A DNA stretch of 64,000 nt, taken from assembly GCF_001281525.1 (NCBI RefSeq), contig NZ_LGCI01000006.1:89558-153557 (forward strand). The letters run 5' to 3'. A program made the position numbers and the translations under genes. Shown here piece by piece: positions 19,844-29,091 of the stretch. Under the pieces are notes generated by a model. It ran no database searches. It was not told where the DNA came from and saw only the letters and a program-made list of their open reading frames with translations. Numbering within the stretch: position 1 is the first letter of the stretch; each line of letters opens with the position of its first letter. The DNA is from Lysinibacillus macroides. Lineage in GTDB: Bacteria > Bacillota > Bacilli > Bacillales_A > Planococcaceae.

Positions 19844-21403
19844 TATAATTGAATCAATTTCATAAATCGATTTTTTCAAGAGCTTAGACTGCTCCTGTGT
19901 CTGATTTTTGTTTTTTAAAATTTAAGCTGCGTTGTTTTGTAGCTGTAAACGTACATTCATCCGATCGACTGCTAATTTGCAGGCATTATAAATAAACGTC
20001 ACAAGGTTGAAGTGCAGTTTAGCTTTTCTACCGGTTTTGTGACGGACGTTGTTTAACTGAAAAAATTGCTTTAAATAAGCATTTACTCGTTCGACAGCTG
20101 TGCGTTCCTTGTAAAGTTTCTTCCATAGCTCGGAGCCACGTGCTGGAAACGTGTATTTGCGGATATCGGTTTCACACTTGATTTTAAACACCTTTTGACA
20201 GAGCGAGTCATCACGTAATGGACAGGTTGCGCAATCTTTTGGACGTGTGAACTTAAGCGTTTGATACTTTTCATCAAAGCTGTCGTAACAGTAGCTATGT
20301 TCACGCACACAGGTTGGACGGAAATGTTCATCAAAACCGATCATTTCGCCCTCACGTCTTTTCACATATGGAATCACAGCTTTCATCTCTTGTATTGAAA
20401 TCTGGCGGTAAATTGCTTCATAGTCATAACCTGCATCGAAAATAGCCGTTGTGAAATGGTTAGGCATGATATGGTTCATCTTTTTTAGTAACGGAATCGC
20501 CGCTTTACTATCACTCAGATTGCCGGAAGACATTAGACGCGCCACGATATATTGGCTTTTTGTCGAAACAGCTAAATGCCCTTTAAAGCCGTACCAGAAT
20601 GTGTTTTTACCATCGCTGTTTTTCTTGATGCCCCACTTTGGTTCAATGGGGATGTCTTGCCATAGAGTCGTCAATGGAATGGTTAATTGTGCTTCCAACT
20701 TCTTTTCAAAAGTCGTTTGATTCGCTTCAAGTTCTGCTTGTTCAGCGAGCCAGGCAGCACGTTCTTCTTTTGATTTACGACCACGTTTTTTCGGTTGTGT
20801 TTCTTTTTTCTCTGCTGGTTTTGCGGCATCTCTCGCTTCAAAATGTGTTGCATCAAAACTAAGGTGTTCCTCTTCAAGAAAACCTTCTGTAAAGGCAGCT
20901 TGAATAAGTTCATCGTGCATGCGATCTAAGACATCTGATTGACTAATCACGTCGACCATACGTGAATACGAGGCTTCAGATGGCACCGTGTCCGAAACTA
21001 AAAAGCCACAATCTAAGCGAAAGACGAAATCATGCGTTAATCGATTGACCAAATCTTTAACGGTAGGGATACGCTCGACAATGCGGATCATCAATGATTG
21101 AATCATCGCACCGTAGTTTAATTCTCGTGGAGCACCACGCATCGTCTTCTTTCGAAATAGTTGAAAGATTGGCTGCACATCGAAAGTGGCTAAAATAGCA
21201 TCAAAACGACGAGAACTTTCCATTTTCAATAATTCACGGATGTCAAATAGGCTCATTTGTTTTACAATAGTCATGAGGCATCATTCCTTTTCGGTGGGTT
21301 GTTTAGTCGCTACCATTATACCGAATTTGGGGAGGTGCCTCATTTTTATTTAATTTTAGCCCTTGATATTAAAGGGATTAGAATTATGAAATTAACTCAA
21401 TTA
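19844..21403 (-). mobile_element. Insertion sequence copy A, IS1182/IS5-like DDE family
   Basis: A 1560-bp segment shared with the copy at 39772-41331 in opposite orientation. The ends are imperfect inverted repeats: TAATTGAGTTAATTTCATAA at the transposase-upstream end and TAATTGAATCAATTTCATAA at the other, just inside 19846. Flanking bases do not show a clear target duplication for this copy. One transposase gene fills it. The upstream end touches the fadE stop codon. Confidence 0.9.
19922..21274 (-). CDS. Transposase, DUF772/DDE type (copy A)
   Basis: The 450-aa transposase is identical in translation to the one at 39901-41253. The N-terminus (MTIVKQMSLFDIRELLKMES) and the NYGAMIQSLMIRIVERIPTV region resemble the InsH-like DUF772 domain. 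Candidate DDE residues are in LSFDATHFE, TAIFDAGYD and ERTAVERVNAYLK. A basic, glutamate-rich insertion lies near residues 155-195 and a CATC/CPLR zinc-like cluster near 350. The start lies about 20 nt after AAAAGGAATG. It is probably active or recently active because the copies are identical. Confidence 0.92.
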   Translation of the reverse strand: MTIVKQMSLFDIRELLKMESSRRFDAILATFDVQPIFQLFRKKTMRGAPRELNYGAMIQSLMIRIVERIPTVKDLVNRLTHDFVFRLDCGFLVSDTVPSEASYSRMVDVISQSDVLDRMHDELIQAAFTEGFLEEEHLSFDATHFEARDAAKPAEKKETQPKKRGRKSKEERAAWLAEQAELEANQTTFEKKLEAQLTIPLTTLWQDIPIEPKWGIKKNSDGKNTFWYGFKGHLAVSTKSQYIVARLMSSGNLSDSKAAIPLLKKMNHIMPNHFTTAIFDAGYDYEAIYRQISIQEMKAVIPYVKRREGEMIGFDEHFRPTCVREHSYCYDSFDEKYQTLKFTRPKDCATCPLRDDSLCQKVFKIKCETDIRKYTFPARGSELWKKLYKERTAVERVNAYLKQFFQLNNVRHKTGRKAKLHFNLVTFIYNACKLAVDRMNVRLQLQNNAA

Positions 21404-23185
21404 AACAATATACTTTTCTGCTTCAATTAACTTTACGGAAGCTTCACGTTTCTTGGCGATTAAGTTGTATGGATTATTGCGTGTTAGCTTACGCAGTGCC
21501 GATAATGTCATACGTGCTGCATCGCCATCTGCTGAAGCAAGAATTGTATCCTTTGCTTCTTTTTCGATTTCTGCGAATGCCTCTTGGCAGAAAATTTGCG
21601 TATATAGTAATTTTTGCTGTGCTTTTTCAGCGCCATCACGAGCAATTGCCTTTTCTGTACGTAACACTGCGGATTCCATTGCAAATAACTGGTTGGCAAT
21701 GTTCGCAATATTCACCAATACCTCTTGCTCTTGATCAAGCTTTGCACCAAAGCGTTGTGCCGCTAAGCCTGCTGCTAATACAGCAATTTTCTTTGCATTT
21801 TTCACTAAATATTTTTCTTGTGCTAGCGGCTCTGTACCGATATCCTCTGGCATTAACATTAGCAGTTCTTGCTGTAAGTTTTGCGCCACTTGTAATAATG
21901 GTAGCTCACCTTTTAGCGCTTTTTTCATAAATGTGCCAGGTACAATCATACGGTTAATTTCATTTGTGCCTTCGAAAATTCGATTAATACGAGAATCACG
22001 GTAAATACGCTCTACCTCATATTCAGCCATAAAGCCATAACCGCCATGTAATTGTACCGCTTCATCCGCAATATAGTCTAATGTTTCTGATCCGAATACT
22101 TTGGCAATAGAGCATTCAATTGCGTACTCAGCAACGGCTCCTGCAATTACTTTCCCTTGCTTTTGCTCCTCAGGGCTTAGCTGGCTTAAACGATCCTCAA
22201 ATAAACCTACTGTACGATAGTTTAGTGATTCTGATGCATATAAATGAGAAGCCATTGTGGATAGTTTCTCTTTTGTTAAATTGAAGTCAGAAAGCTTTGT
22301 TTTAAATTGTTGACGTTGGTTTGTATATTGAATTGCAAGCTCTAATGCACGCTTAGAGCCACCAATTGTCCCAACACCTAATTTATAACGACCAATGTTT
22401 AAAATATTGAACGCAATAACATGACCACGACCAATTTCACCTAATAAGTTTTCAACAGGTACTTCCGCATCTTCTAGTACTAATGTACGTGTAGATGAAG
22501 ATTTAATCCCCATTTTCTTTTCTTCTGGTCCTACTGACACACCATTATATTCTCGCTCTACAATAAACGCTGAGAATTTATCGCCATCAATTTTCGCATA
22601 GACAACAAACACATCTGCAAAGCCTGCATTTGTAATCCATTGCTTTTCACCGTTTAAAATATAATGTGTACCTACATCGTTGAGCTTCGCAGTCGTTTTT
22701 GCACCTAACGCATCTGAACCTGAACCTGGCTCTGTTAATGCATAGGCAGCAATTAATTCACCTGAAGCAAGCTTAGGTAAGTATTTTTGCTTTTGATCTT
22801 CATTACCGAATAATACGATTGGTAATGACCCAATCCCAACGTGTGCACCGTGTGTAATAGAGAAACCGCCTGCTACAGACATTTTTTCTGCAATTAAAGC
22901 TGAAGACACTTTATCTAAGCCAAGACCCTCATACTCTTCAGGTACATCTGCTCCAAGTAAACCTAGCTCCCCTGCGCTTTTTAGCAGTCGTACGGAATGC
23001 TCAAATTCATGATGCTCTAAATTCTCAACGACTGGCAATACTTCGTTTGCTACATATTCCTCTGTTGTTTTTGCAATCATTTTATGCTCATCTGTGAAAT
23101 CCTCTGGTGTAAACACACGATCTAATTCCACATCTTCAATAAGAAATCCGCCGCCTTTAATGAAATCCGTTGTTTTTTCTGTCAT
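21401..23185 (-). CDS. fadE: Acyl-CoA dehydrogenase FadE
   Basis: This 594-aa FAD enzyme does the first oxidation step of fatty acid beta-oxidation. Visible motifs are YALTEPGSGSDA (substrate/FAD site), WITNAGFADVF and the catalytic glutamate in IFEGTNEINRM near residue 414. A C-terminal extra domain of about 150 residues is typical of the YusJ type. The start follows GGGAGGAATATAAC. The protein ends EAEKYIV, and the TAA stop coincides exactly with the terminal TAA of IS copy A, so the original stop or C-terminus may have been altered by the insertion. Confidence 0.95.
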   Translation of the reverse strand: MTEKTTDFIKGGGFLIEDVELDRVFTPEDFTDEHKMIAKTTEEYVANEVLPVVENLEHHEFEHSVRLLKSAGELGLLGADVPEEYEGLGLDKVSSALIAEKMSVAGGFSITHGAHVGIGSLPIVLFGNEDQKQKYLPKLASGELIAAYALTEPGSGSDALGAKTTAKLNDVGTHYILNGEKQWITNAGFADVFVVYAKIDGDKFSAFIVEREYNGVSVGPEEKKMGIKSSSTRTLVLEDAEVPVENLLGEIGRGHVIAFNILNIGRYKLGVGTIGGSKRALELAIQYTNQRQQFKTKLSDFNLTKEKLSTMASHLYASESLNYRTVGLFEDRLSQLSPEEQKQGKVIAGAVAEYAIECSIAKVFGSETLDYIADEAVQLHGGYGFMAEYEVERIYRDSRINRIFEGTNEINRMIVPGTFMKKALKGELPLLQVAQNLQQELLMLMPEDIGTEPLAQEKYLVKNAKKIAVLAAGLAAQRFGAKLDQEQEVLVNIANIANQLFAMESAVLRTEKAIARDGAEKAQQKLLYTQIFCQEAFAEIEKEAKDTILASADGDAARMTLSALRKLTRNNPYNLIAKKREASVKLIEAEKYIV

Positions 23186-23294
23186 GTTATATTCCTCCCA
23201 ATATATCGAATGTAATCCCCTATATATAGAAAAGCCTGAGGCACAATGTTCGGAGGCAACCGGAAACAGTATACCTCAAGCTGATCTAGCAAAA

Positions 23295-24467
23295 TTATAA
23301 AATTTCAAATACGCCAGCAGCGCCCATACCGCCACCGATACACATTGTTACAACGCCATATTTCTTCCCTTGACGCTTTAATTCATGAATTAGTTTTAGG
23401 GTTAAAATAGCTCCCGTTGCGCCTAGTGGATGACCTAATGCAATCGCTCCACCATTCACGTTAACCTTCTCTTGGTCGATGCCTAAATGGCGTACTACCT
23501 GTAATGATTGTGAGGCAAATGCTTCATTAATTTCCCATAAATCAATATCTTCTATTGATAGTCCTGCAATTTCCAACGCTTTTGGCACTGCCACGATAGG
23601 CCCGATACCCATTACTTCAGGAGGTACACCGCCAACTGCAAAGCCTAGGAATTTTGCCATTGGTGTCAGTCCTTGCTTGTCAGCTTCTTCACGATCCATT
23701 ACTAGTACAGCTGCTGCTCCATCAGATGTTTGAGAAGCATTACCAGCTGTTACAGAGCCTTTCACATGGAAGGCTGGACGTAGCTTTGCTAAGCCCTCTA
23801 CAGATGTTCCTGGACGCACACCCTCATCCATACTAAATGTAAATTTTTCCACTTGCGGTTTATTGTTCTCGTCTACGTAATGCTGTTCCACGTCGATTGG
23901 TACAATTTCATCATTGAATTTACCTTCTTTAATCGCCTTTTCAGCAAGTGTATGTGAACGAACTGCAAAGGCATCTTGGTCTTCACGACTAACATTATAT
24001 TGACGAGCTACTTCCTCAGCTGTATGCCCCATGCCCATATAATACTGTGGAGCCGTTTCCGCTAAAGTCGGATTTAAACGTGGTGTATTCCCTACCATCG
24101 GCACCATACTCATGGATTCTACACCACCAGCAAGAATAGCCTTTGAGTGTCCTAGCATAATTCGCTCTGCTGCATAGGCAATCGCCTGTAAACCTGATGA
24201 ACAAAATCTATTAATCGTCAGAGCAGGCGTTGTATCTGGTAATCCAGCAAGTGCCCCAATACTACGTGCCACATTCATCCCTTGCTCTGCTTCTGGCATC
24301 GCACAGCCTAAAATTAAATCATCAATCGGCCCTTCATAGCCTGCTCTTTTCAATGTTTCCTTGACTACAACAGCACCAAAATCATCTGGTCTTACTGTTG
24401 CTAAAGAACCTTTTTTTGCTTTTCCAATTGGAGTTCGTGCTCCTGCTACAATAACGGCTTCACGCAT
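23295..24467 (-). CDS. fadA: Acetyl-CoA C-acyltransferase (3-ketoacyl-CoA thiolase) FadA
   Basis: The 390-aa thiolase cleaves 3-ketoacyl-CoA with CoA. The nucleophilic cysteine is in [16 protein letters not shown] near residue 88. The catalytic His is in [18 protein letters not shown] near 350 and the second Cys in [14 protein letters not shown] near 380. The ATG at 24467 is chosen because AAAGGGGG sits about nine bases upstream. An ATG at 24476 is too close to that site. Middle gene of fadN-fadA-fadE. Confidence 0.95.
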   Translation of the reverse strand: MREAVIVAGARTPIGKAKKGSLATVRPDDFGAVVVKETLKRAGYEGPIDDLILGCAMPEAEQGMNVARSIGALAGLPDTTPALTINRFCSSGLQAIAYAAERIMLGHSKAILAGGVESMSMVPMVGNTPRLNPTLAETAPQYYMGMGHTAEEVARQYNVSREDQDAFAVRSHTLAEKAIKEGKFNDEIVPIDVEQHYVDENNKPQVEKFTFSMDEGVRPGTSVEGLAKLRPAFHVKGSVTAGNASQTSDGAAAVLVMDREEADKQGLTPMAKFLGFAVGGVPPEVMGIGPIVAVPKALEIAGLSIEDIDLWEINEAFASQSLQVVRHLGIDQEKVNVNGGAIALGHPLGATGAILTLKLIHELKRQGKKYGVVTMCIGGGMGAAGVFEIL

Positions 24468-24516
24468 CGTATTCATCCCCCTTTGTTTCATGTGCAAGAT
24501 TGATCTATTTCGTCAA

Positions 24517-26901
24517 CTAGTTACGAAGTGGTTTACCTTTTAACAGCATGTGTTGCATTCTTTGCTGTGAAAGTGGATCAGCAACAAGGCTAAGGAATGC
24601 CTCACGCTCTAAGTTCAATAAATATTGCTCATCGACTAATGTGCCATAAGGAACCTTACCACCTGCAATAACATAGGCTAATTTTTTAGCAATTTTTAAA
24701 TCATGTTCGCTAATAAAGCCTGACTCAAACATCCCTTGTGCACCAATCAGTAATGTACCGTAGCCTGATGCACCGACCACTGGCACTTTAGTTGGCACAG
24801 GTGGTTGATAGCCTGCCTCATAAAGCGCTAATGCCGCCTGCTTTGCATCGTATAATTGATGATCTGGGTTCACAGAAATACCATCCGCAAAGTTTAAGAA
24901 GTTATTTTCGCGTGCTTCCTCACCAGATGTTGAAACCTTCGCCATCGCAATTGTTTCAAATACTTTATTAGCAATATGTTGATAGTCTACCTCCACACCA
25001 TTTGGTAAACCTTTTAGGAACTTTTCATAAAGCGCCTTATTGCCGCCACCGCCAGGGATTAAACCAACACCGACTTCTACTAAGCCCATATATGTTTCCA
25101 TTGTTGCCTGAATATGTGTGGCTGGTAAGCATACCTCTGCGCCACCGCCTAATGTCATACCAAATGGTGCTGCTACAACTGGCTTACGGCAATATTTAAT
25201 TTTTTGCATGGCATCTTGAAATGATTTAATAACGAAATCAAGCTCGAAAATATTATCATCCTGTGCCTCTACTAAAATCATCCCTAGATTTGCGCCAACA
25301 CAGAAATTTTTCCCCTGATTACCGATGACTAAGCCCTTATAGTTAGCCTCGACCTCACTCACTGCAAAGTTAATCATTTGAATAATATCTAAGCCAATCG
25401 CATTTGACTGGGAATGGAATTCTAACAACGCAATACCATCGCCTAAATCTATTAAACTAGCCCCTGTGTTTGATTTAATCACACCATGCTTTTTCTTATA
25501 ACGTTTTAAGTTAATCTCTTTTTCATTGACTGGCACTTTCACATATTGTGAACCATTATAGTAAGCTAAATCTCCGTCTAATTCTGTATAGAATGTCTCC
25601 ACGCCATTTGCTAACATCTCTTTGACAAAAGCAGGTACCTCTCGGCCCTCAGCCTCCATTTTCGCCACAGAATCTTTTACGCCTATAGCATCCCAAATCT
25701 CAAATGGCCCTTGTTGCCAGCCGAATCCCCATTTCATCGCGTTATCAATGGCTACGATATCATCTGCAATCTCCCCATGTAGCTGTGCAGAATAAAGGAG
25801 CGTTGGTGCAAAAATCCCCCATAATAGCTCGCCTGTACGATCCTTTGCATAGGTTAACGCCTTCACTTTATTAGCCAATCCACGAGTTTGTTTTGCCATT
25901 TCAATAGAAGGTGTTTTTAATTTTTTGGCTGGACTATACGTTAAGGTTGCTGGATCAATCTCATGTATCTCTTTTCCTTGTTTTAAGAAGAAACCTTGAC
26001 CTGATTTTGCTCCTAGCCAACCGTTTGTGACCATTTTTTGTAAAAATTCAGGTACTGCAAATACTTGCTGCTCCTCACCTGTTGTTTGATCGTAAACATT
26101 TTTCGCTACATGAATGAATGTATCTAAACCAACTACATCTAGCGTACGGAAAGTTGCAGACTTTGGACGGCCGATAAGCGGACCTGTTACAGAGTCTACC
26201 TCACCAACAGAGTAACCACCTTTTAACATTTCCTGTAAAGTGATAAGTAAACCATATGTTCCGATGCGGTTGGCAATAAAGTTTGGTGTATCTTTTGCAA
26301 GTACAACTCCTTTACCAAGCACATCTTCCCCAAACGTTTTCATGAAGCTAACTACTTCAGGTGCAGTTGTATTGGCAGGAATCACTTCTAATAATTTTAA
26401 ATAGCGAGGTGGGTTGAAAAAATGTGTGCCAAGAAAATGCTTTTGAAAATCATCTGAACGTCCCTCTGCCATCGCATTAATGCTAATACCAGATGTATTT
26501 GAACTAATGATTGTTCCTGGTGAACGAACCGCATCAATTTTTTCATAAAGACTTTGTTTAATTGGTAAATTTTCTACAACAACCTCAATAATCCAATCTA
26601 CATCTTTTAGTTTCCCTAGATCGTCTTCAAAGTTGCCAACTGATAGTAGTGATAAATTTTTCTTAGAAGTAAGTGGTGCTGGCTTTTGCTTTAATAACTT
26701 TTGCAAGGCTCCGTTTACAATACGATTTCTAACAGCTGGATGCTCTAAAGAAAGCCCCTTTGCCTCTTCCTCCTGCGTCAGTTCCTTTGGTGCAATATCT
26801 AATAGAAGTGTCGGTATACCGATATTTGCTAAATGTGCTGCAATTCCAGAGCCCATCACCCCAGAACCTAGAACAGCTGCTTTTTGAATGTTGTAAGTCA
26901 C
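24517..26901 (-). CDS. fadN: 3-hydroxyacyl-CoA dehydrogenase/enoyl-CoA hydratase FadN
   Basis: This approximately 794-aa two-function enzyme has its order reversed relative to E. coli FadB. The Rossmann 3-hydroxyacyl-CoA dehydrogenase domain comes first (KAAVLGSGVMGSGIAAHLAN, then FFNPPRYLKLLEV near 168). A crotonase domain is C-terminal (GKNFCVGANLGM near 530, AAPFGMTLGGGAEVCLPATH near 575). GTG at 26901 has better spacing from AAGGGGG than the TTG at 26907. It is the first gene of the operon and is preceded by a FadR-like operator. Confidence 0.95.
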   Translation of the reverse strand: MTYNIQKAAVLGSGVMGSGIAAHLANIGIPTLLLDIAPKELTQEEEAKGLSLEHPAVRNRIVNGALQKLLKQKPAPLTSKKNLSLLSVGNFEDDLGKLKDVDWIIEVVVENLPIKQSLYEKIDAVRSPGTIISSNTSGISINAMAEGRSDDFQKHFLGTHFFNPPRYLKLLEVIPANTTAPEVVSFMKTFGEDVLGKGVVLAKDTPNFIANRIGTYGLLITLQEMLKGGYSVGEVDSVTGPLIGRPKSATFRTLDVVGLDTFIHVAKNVYDQTTGEEQQVFAVPEFLQKMVTNGWLGAKSGQGFFLKQGKEIHEIDPATLTYSPAKKLKTPSIEMAKQTRGLANKVKALTYAKDRTGELLWGIFAPTLLYSAQLHGEIADDIVAIDNAMKWGFGWQQGPFEIWDAIGVKDSVAKMEAEGREVPAFVKEMLANGVETFYTELDGDLAYYNGSQYVKVPVNEKEINLKRYKKKHGVIKSNTGASLIDLGDGIALLEFHSQSNAIGLDIIQMINFAVSEVEANYKGLVIGNQGKNFCVGANLGMILVEAQDDNIFELDFVIKSFQDAMQKIKYCRKPVVAAPFGMTLGGGAEVCLPATHIQATMETYMGLVEVGVGLIPGGGGNKALYEKFLKGLPNGVEVDYQHIANKVFETIAMAKVSTSGEEARENNFLNFADGISVNPDHQLYDAKQAALALYEAGYQPPVPTKVPVVGASGYGTLLIGAQGMFESGFISEHDLKIAKKLAYVIAGGKVPYGTLVDEQYLLNLEREAFLSLVADPLSQQRMQHMLLKGKPLRN

Positions 26902-26926
26902 AAGCAATTCCCCCTTATTCTCCCAT

Positions 26927-26944
26927 TGAATGAATAGCCATTCA
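26927..26944 (-). promoter_or_regulatory. FadR-type operator upstream of fadN
   Basis: TGAATG and CATTCA arms separated by 6 bp form an 18-bp palindrome like the B. subtilis FadR (TetR family) box TGAATGANNANNCATTCA. It lies 25 bp upstream of fadN. Repression relieved by long-chain acyl-CoA is the known control in Bacillus. The rest of the 26945-27240 gap is AT-rich with no gene that I can see. Confidence 0.75.
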
Positions 26945-27256
26945 TTTTTTGACTAAAAAAATATCAAGTTTACCTTAGTGATTTTTTATTCTGTGTTGAA
27001 TTTTTCAACCGAATCCAGCTAAGGCTTATCTCCATTTCCATTAGGTAATGAAGATAAAACTACTTTTTCTGTTTTTAGTGTAGATTATTTTGTCTAATTT
27101 AGCAATCTTTTTTCACTATTTATTTTTGCAATATATAACTTTTTTTGTTTTTTACGAGCGAAAAGCATGCAAGAAGTAGCGAGCAATACAGCGAAACAGA
27201 AAACTTTCAGGTTACGCTAAAAATGTGTAGAATGGAAAGCAAGGAGCGTGAATACT

Positions 27257-27574
27257 ATGAAAACAATTACTACGACAGAACAATTTAATGAACTGATTGC
27301 TGGTGACCAAAAGGTACTAGTAAAATTCTATGCAGGCTGGTGTCCAGATTGCACACGTATGAATATGTTTATTGATCCAATTATTGAGGAATATAGCCAA
27401 TACGCTTGGTATGAGCTAAACCGCGATGAGCTACCAGAAATTGCAGAGAAATATGATGTGATGGGCATTCCAAGTCTACTAATTTTCCAAAACGGCGAAA
27501 AGCTTGCACACTTGCATAGTGCAAATGCTAAAACACCTCAGCAAGTAACAGAATTTTTAGCTGCCCAACAATAA
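27257..27574 (+). CDS. Thioredoxin-family protein, YtpP-like
   Basis: This 105-aa cytosolic thioredoxin-fold protein has the active site FYAGWCPDCTRMNMF (CPDC) near residue 30 and the cis-proline loop MGIPSLLIF near 75. The CPDC motif differs from classical CGPC and occurs in YtpP-type proteins. ATG at 27257 is used, and a GTG at 27248 directly abuts the AAGGAGC site. Monocistronic or paired with the following gene 53 nt downstream. Confidence 0.85.
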   Translation: MKTITTTEQFNELIAGDQKVLVKFYAGWCPDCTRMNMFIDPIIEEYSQYAWYELNRDELPEIAEKYDVMGIPSLLIFQNGEKLAHLHSANAKTPQQVTEFLAAQQ

Positions 27575-27627
27575 CCAACGAGCTGCATTCTTTTCATGGA
27601 ATGCAGCTCTTTTTGAAAGGACACGAT

Positions 27628-28158
27628 ATGATGCACCAACAATTGACTTTAGCTGGAATGTCACAATATGATGCAGCTGTTGCACCAAGCTATCGCAACT
27701 CTGCCTGTGGACCGACAACAATTTATGCGATTTTAAACTACTTCAACAAATCAGCCCCTAGCATTAACGAGCTATATCAACAGCTCGGTAGCACAAAAAT
27801 TGGTTTATTTAAATGGCGGCTTATTTATTATCTTCGTCGCTTACAGCCAACCTGGGATATTCGTGACTGTTCCTTAAAGGAAGCCTTACAGGAAATTGAT
27901 GCAGGTCGCCCTGTTGCGATGCGCTTTGACCGCTATTTTAGTCTGAATTGGCGAGATCAACAATCTACCTTTGCCTACCATTGGGTTCCCCTTATTGGCT
28001 ATGAAATAAAAAATGACCAGCTATCGTTAATTTTTCATGATAATGGTGGTCCAAATCGTAATAGCAAAGTTCAACAAGCACTATTTCACAATAACGCAAA
28101 GGTGTTATCATTTGTTAAAATTACACCGAATACAAGGAACGTGCATGCTTCGCAATAA
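27628..28158 (+). CDS. C39-like papain-fold peptidase family protein
   Basis: The 176-aa protein has a cysteine-protease-like triad: Cys in YRNSACGPTTIYAI near 26, His in FAYHWVPLIGYE near 126, and Asp in LIFHDNGGPN near 142. This is the arrangement of the peptidase_C39-like families. No signal peptide is seen, so it is intracellular unless exported by another route. The start is the first of two ATGs after GAAAGGA. The substrate is unknown. Its last 38 bp overlap the end of the convergent exonuclease gene. Confidence 0.7.
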   Translation: MMHQQLTLAGMSQYDAAVAPSYRNSACGPTTIYAILNYFNKSAPSINELYQQLGSTKIGLFKWRLIYYLRRLQPTWDIRDCSLKEALQEIDAGRPVAMRFDRYFSLNWRDQQSTFAYHWVPLIGYEIKNDQLSLIFHDNGGPNRNSKVQQALFHNNAKVLSFVKITPNTRNVHASQ

Positions 28159-29005
28159 GTGTATAGCCACTCTCCTCAATCGTTTTAAAGGTTTGTGCTT
28201 GATAATTCGGCAATACTAAGCTTGTAAAATCCGCTTCTATTGGGACATCGGTTTGAATCGTTGCAAGCTCATACGATAATTGCAACATCTTTATATTTTC
28301 TTGAATTTTTGTTCGTTGCCCAGGCTTTAATTCAGCCAATGATGCCAAAATATTATCAATAGAGCCGTATGTTTGAATTAAGGTAAGTGCCTGTTTAGGG
28401 CCAATACCTTTTACACCTGGATAGCCATCACTTGTATCTCCCATAAAGGCCTTCACCTGTGCAAATTGTGCTGGTTCAATACGATATTCCTCATGAAAGC
28501 GCGCATGTGTATAAATATCATATTCTGTATAGCCTTTTTTCGTAAAAGCAATCTCTGTAGATGGTCTTAAAAGCTGAAGCAAATCTTTATCACCACTAAT
28601 TACGGTAATATCTGCCTCGTTCTGCCATTTTGTAATCATAGAGCCGATTAAATCATCCGCCTCCATTCCTTGCACTCCAAAATTTTTCCAGCCAATTTGC
28701 TGTGCTAAATTCTTTGCCATATCGAATTGTGGCAGCATCTCCTCTGGCGGTGCTGGACGATTCGCCTTATAGCCATCAAATAGATCATTGCGGAATGTAT
28801 GTGCCCCCATGTCCCAACAAACAGCCATATGAGTTGGCTTCATTATGGATTGTGCTGTTAGTACATGACGCACAAATCCTTGCGCCCCATTTGTTGGTGT
28901 GCCATCTGCAAGGCGAATAAAATGACCCATTGCTGCCGAAGCAAAAAAGGAACGAAATAACAGTGCCATACCGTCAATAATTAATAGTTTTGGTTTTGTT
29001 GTCAT
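28121..29005 (-). CDS. 5'-3' exonuclease/flap endonuclease domain protein, YpcP-like
   Basis: The 294-aa protein resembles the N-terminal nuclease domain of DNA polymerase I without the polymerase. Visible are LLIIDGMALLFRSFFA near 8, acidic residues in GMEADDLIG near 128 and VISGDKDLLQL near 148, a FMGDTSDGYPGV motif near 195 and the helix-hairpin-helix KGIGPKQALTLI near 210. It would trim 5' ends and flaps during replication or repair. ATG at 29005 follows AGAGGAT. A 38-bp convergent overlap with the C39 gene is present. Confidence 0.9.
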   Translation of the reverse strand: MTTKPKLLIIDGMALLFRSFFASAAMGHFIRLADGTPTNGAQGFVRHVLTAQSIMKPTHMAVCWDMGAHTFRNDLFDGYKANRPAPPEEMLPQFDMAKNLAQQIGWKNFGVQGMEADDLIGSMITKWQNEADITVISGDKDLLQLLRPSTEIAFTKKGYTEYDIYTHARFHEEYRIEPAQFAQVKAFMGDTSDGYPGVKGIGPKQALTLIQTYGSIDNILASLAELKPGQRTKIQENIKMLQLSYELATIQTDVPIEADFTSLVLPNYQAQTFKTIEESGYTLIAKHARSLYSV

Positions 29006-29091
29006 ACTAAAATCCTCTCTATTCCAATACAAAGTTTGCTCTTGCGTATTATAACAAACTTTCAATTACTGGCATTGTCCATCTACTGTTT

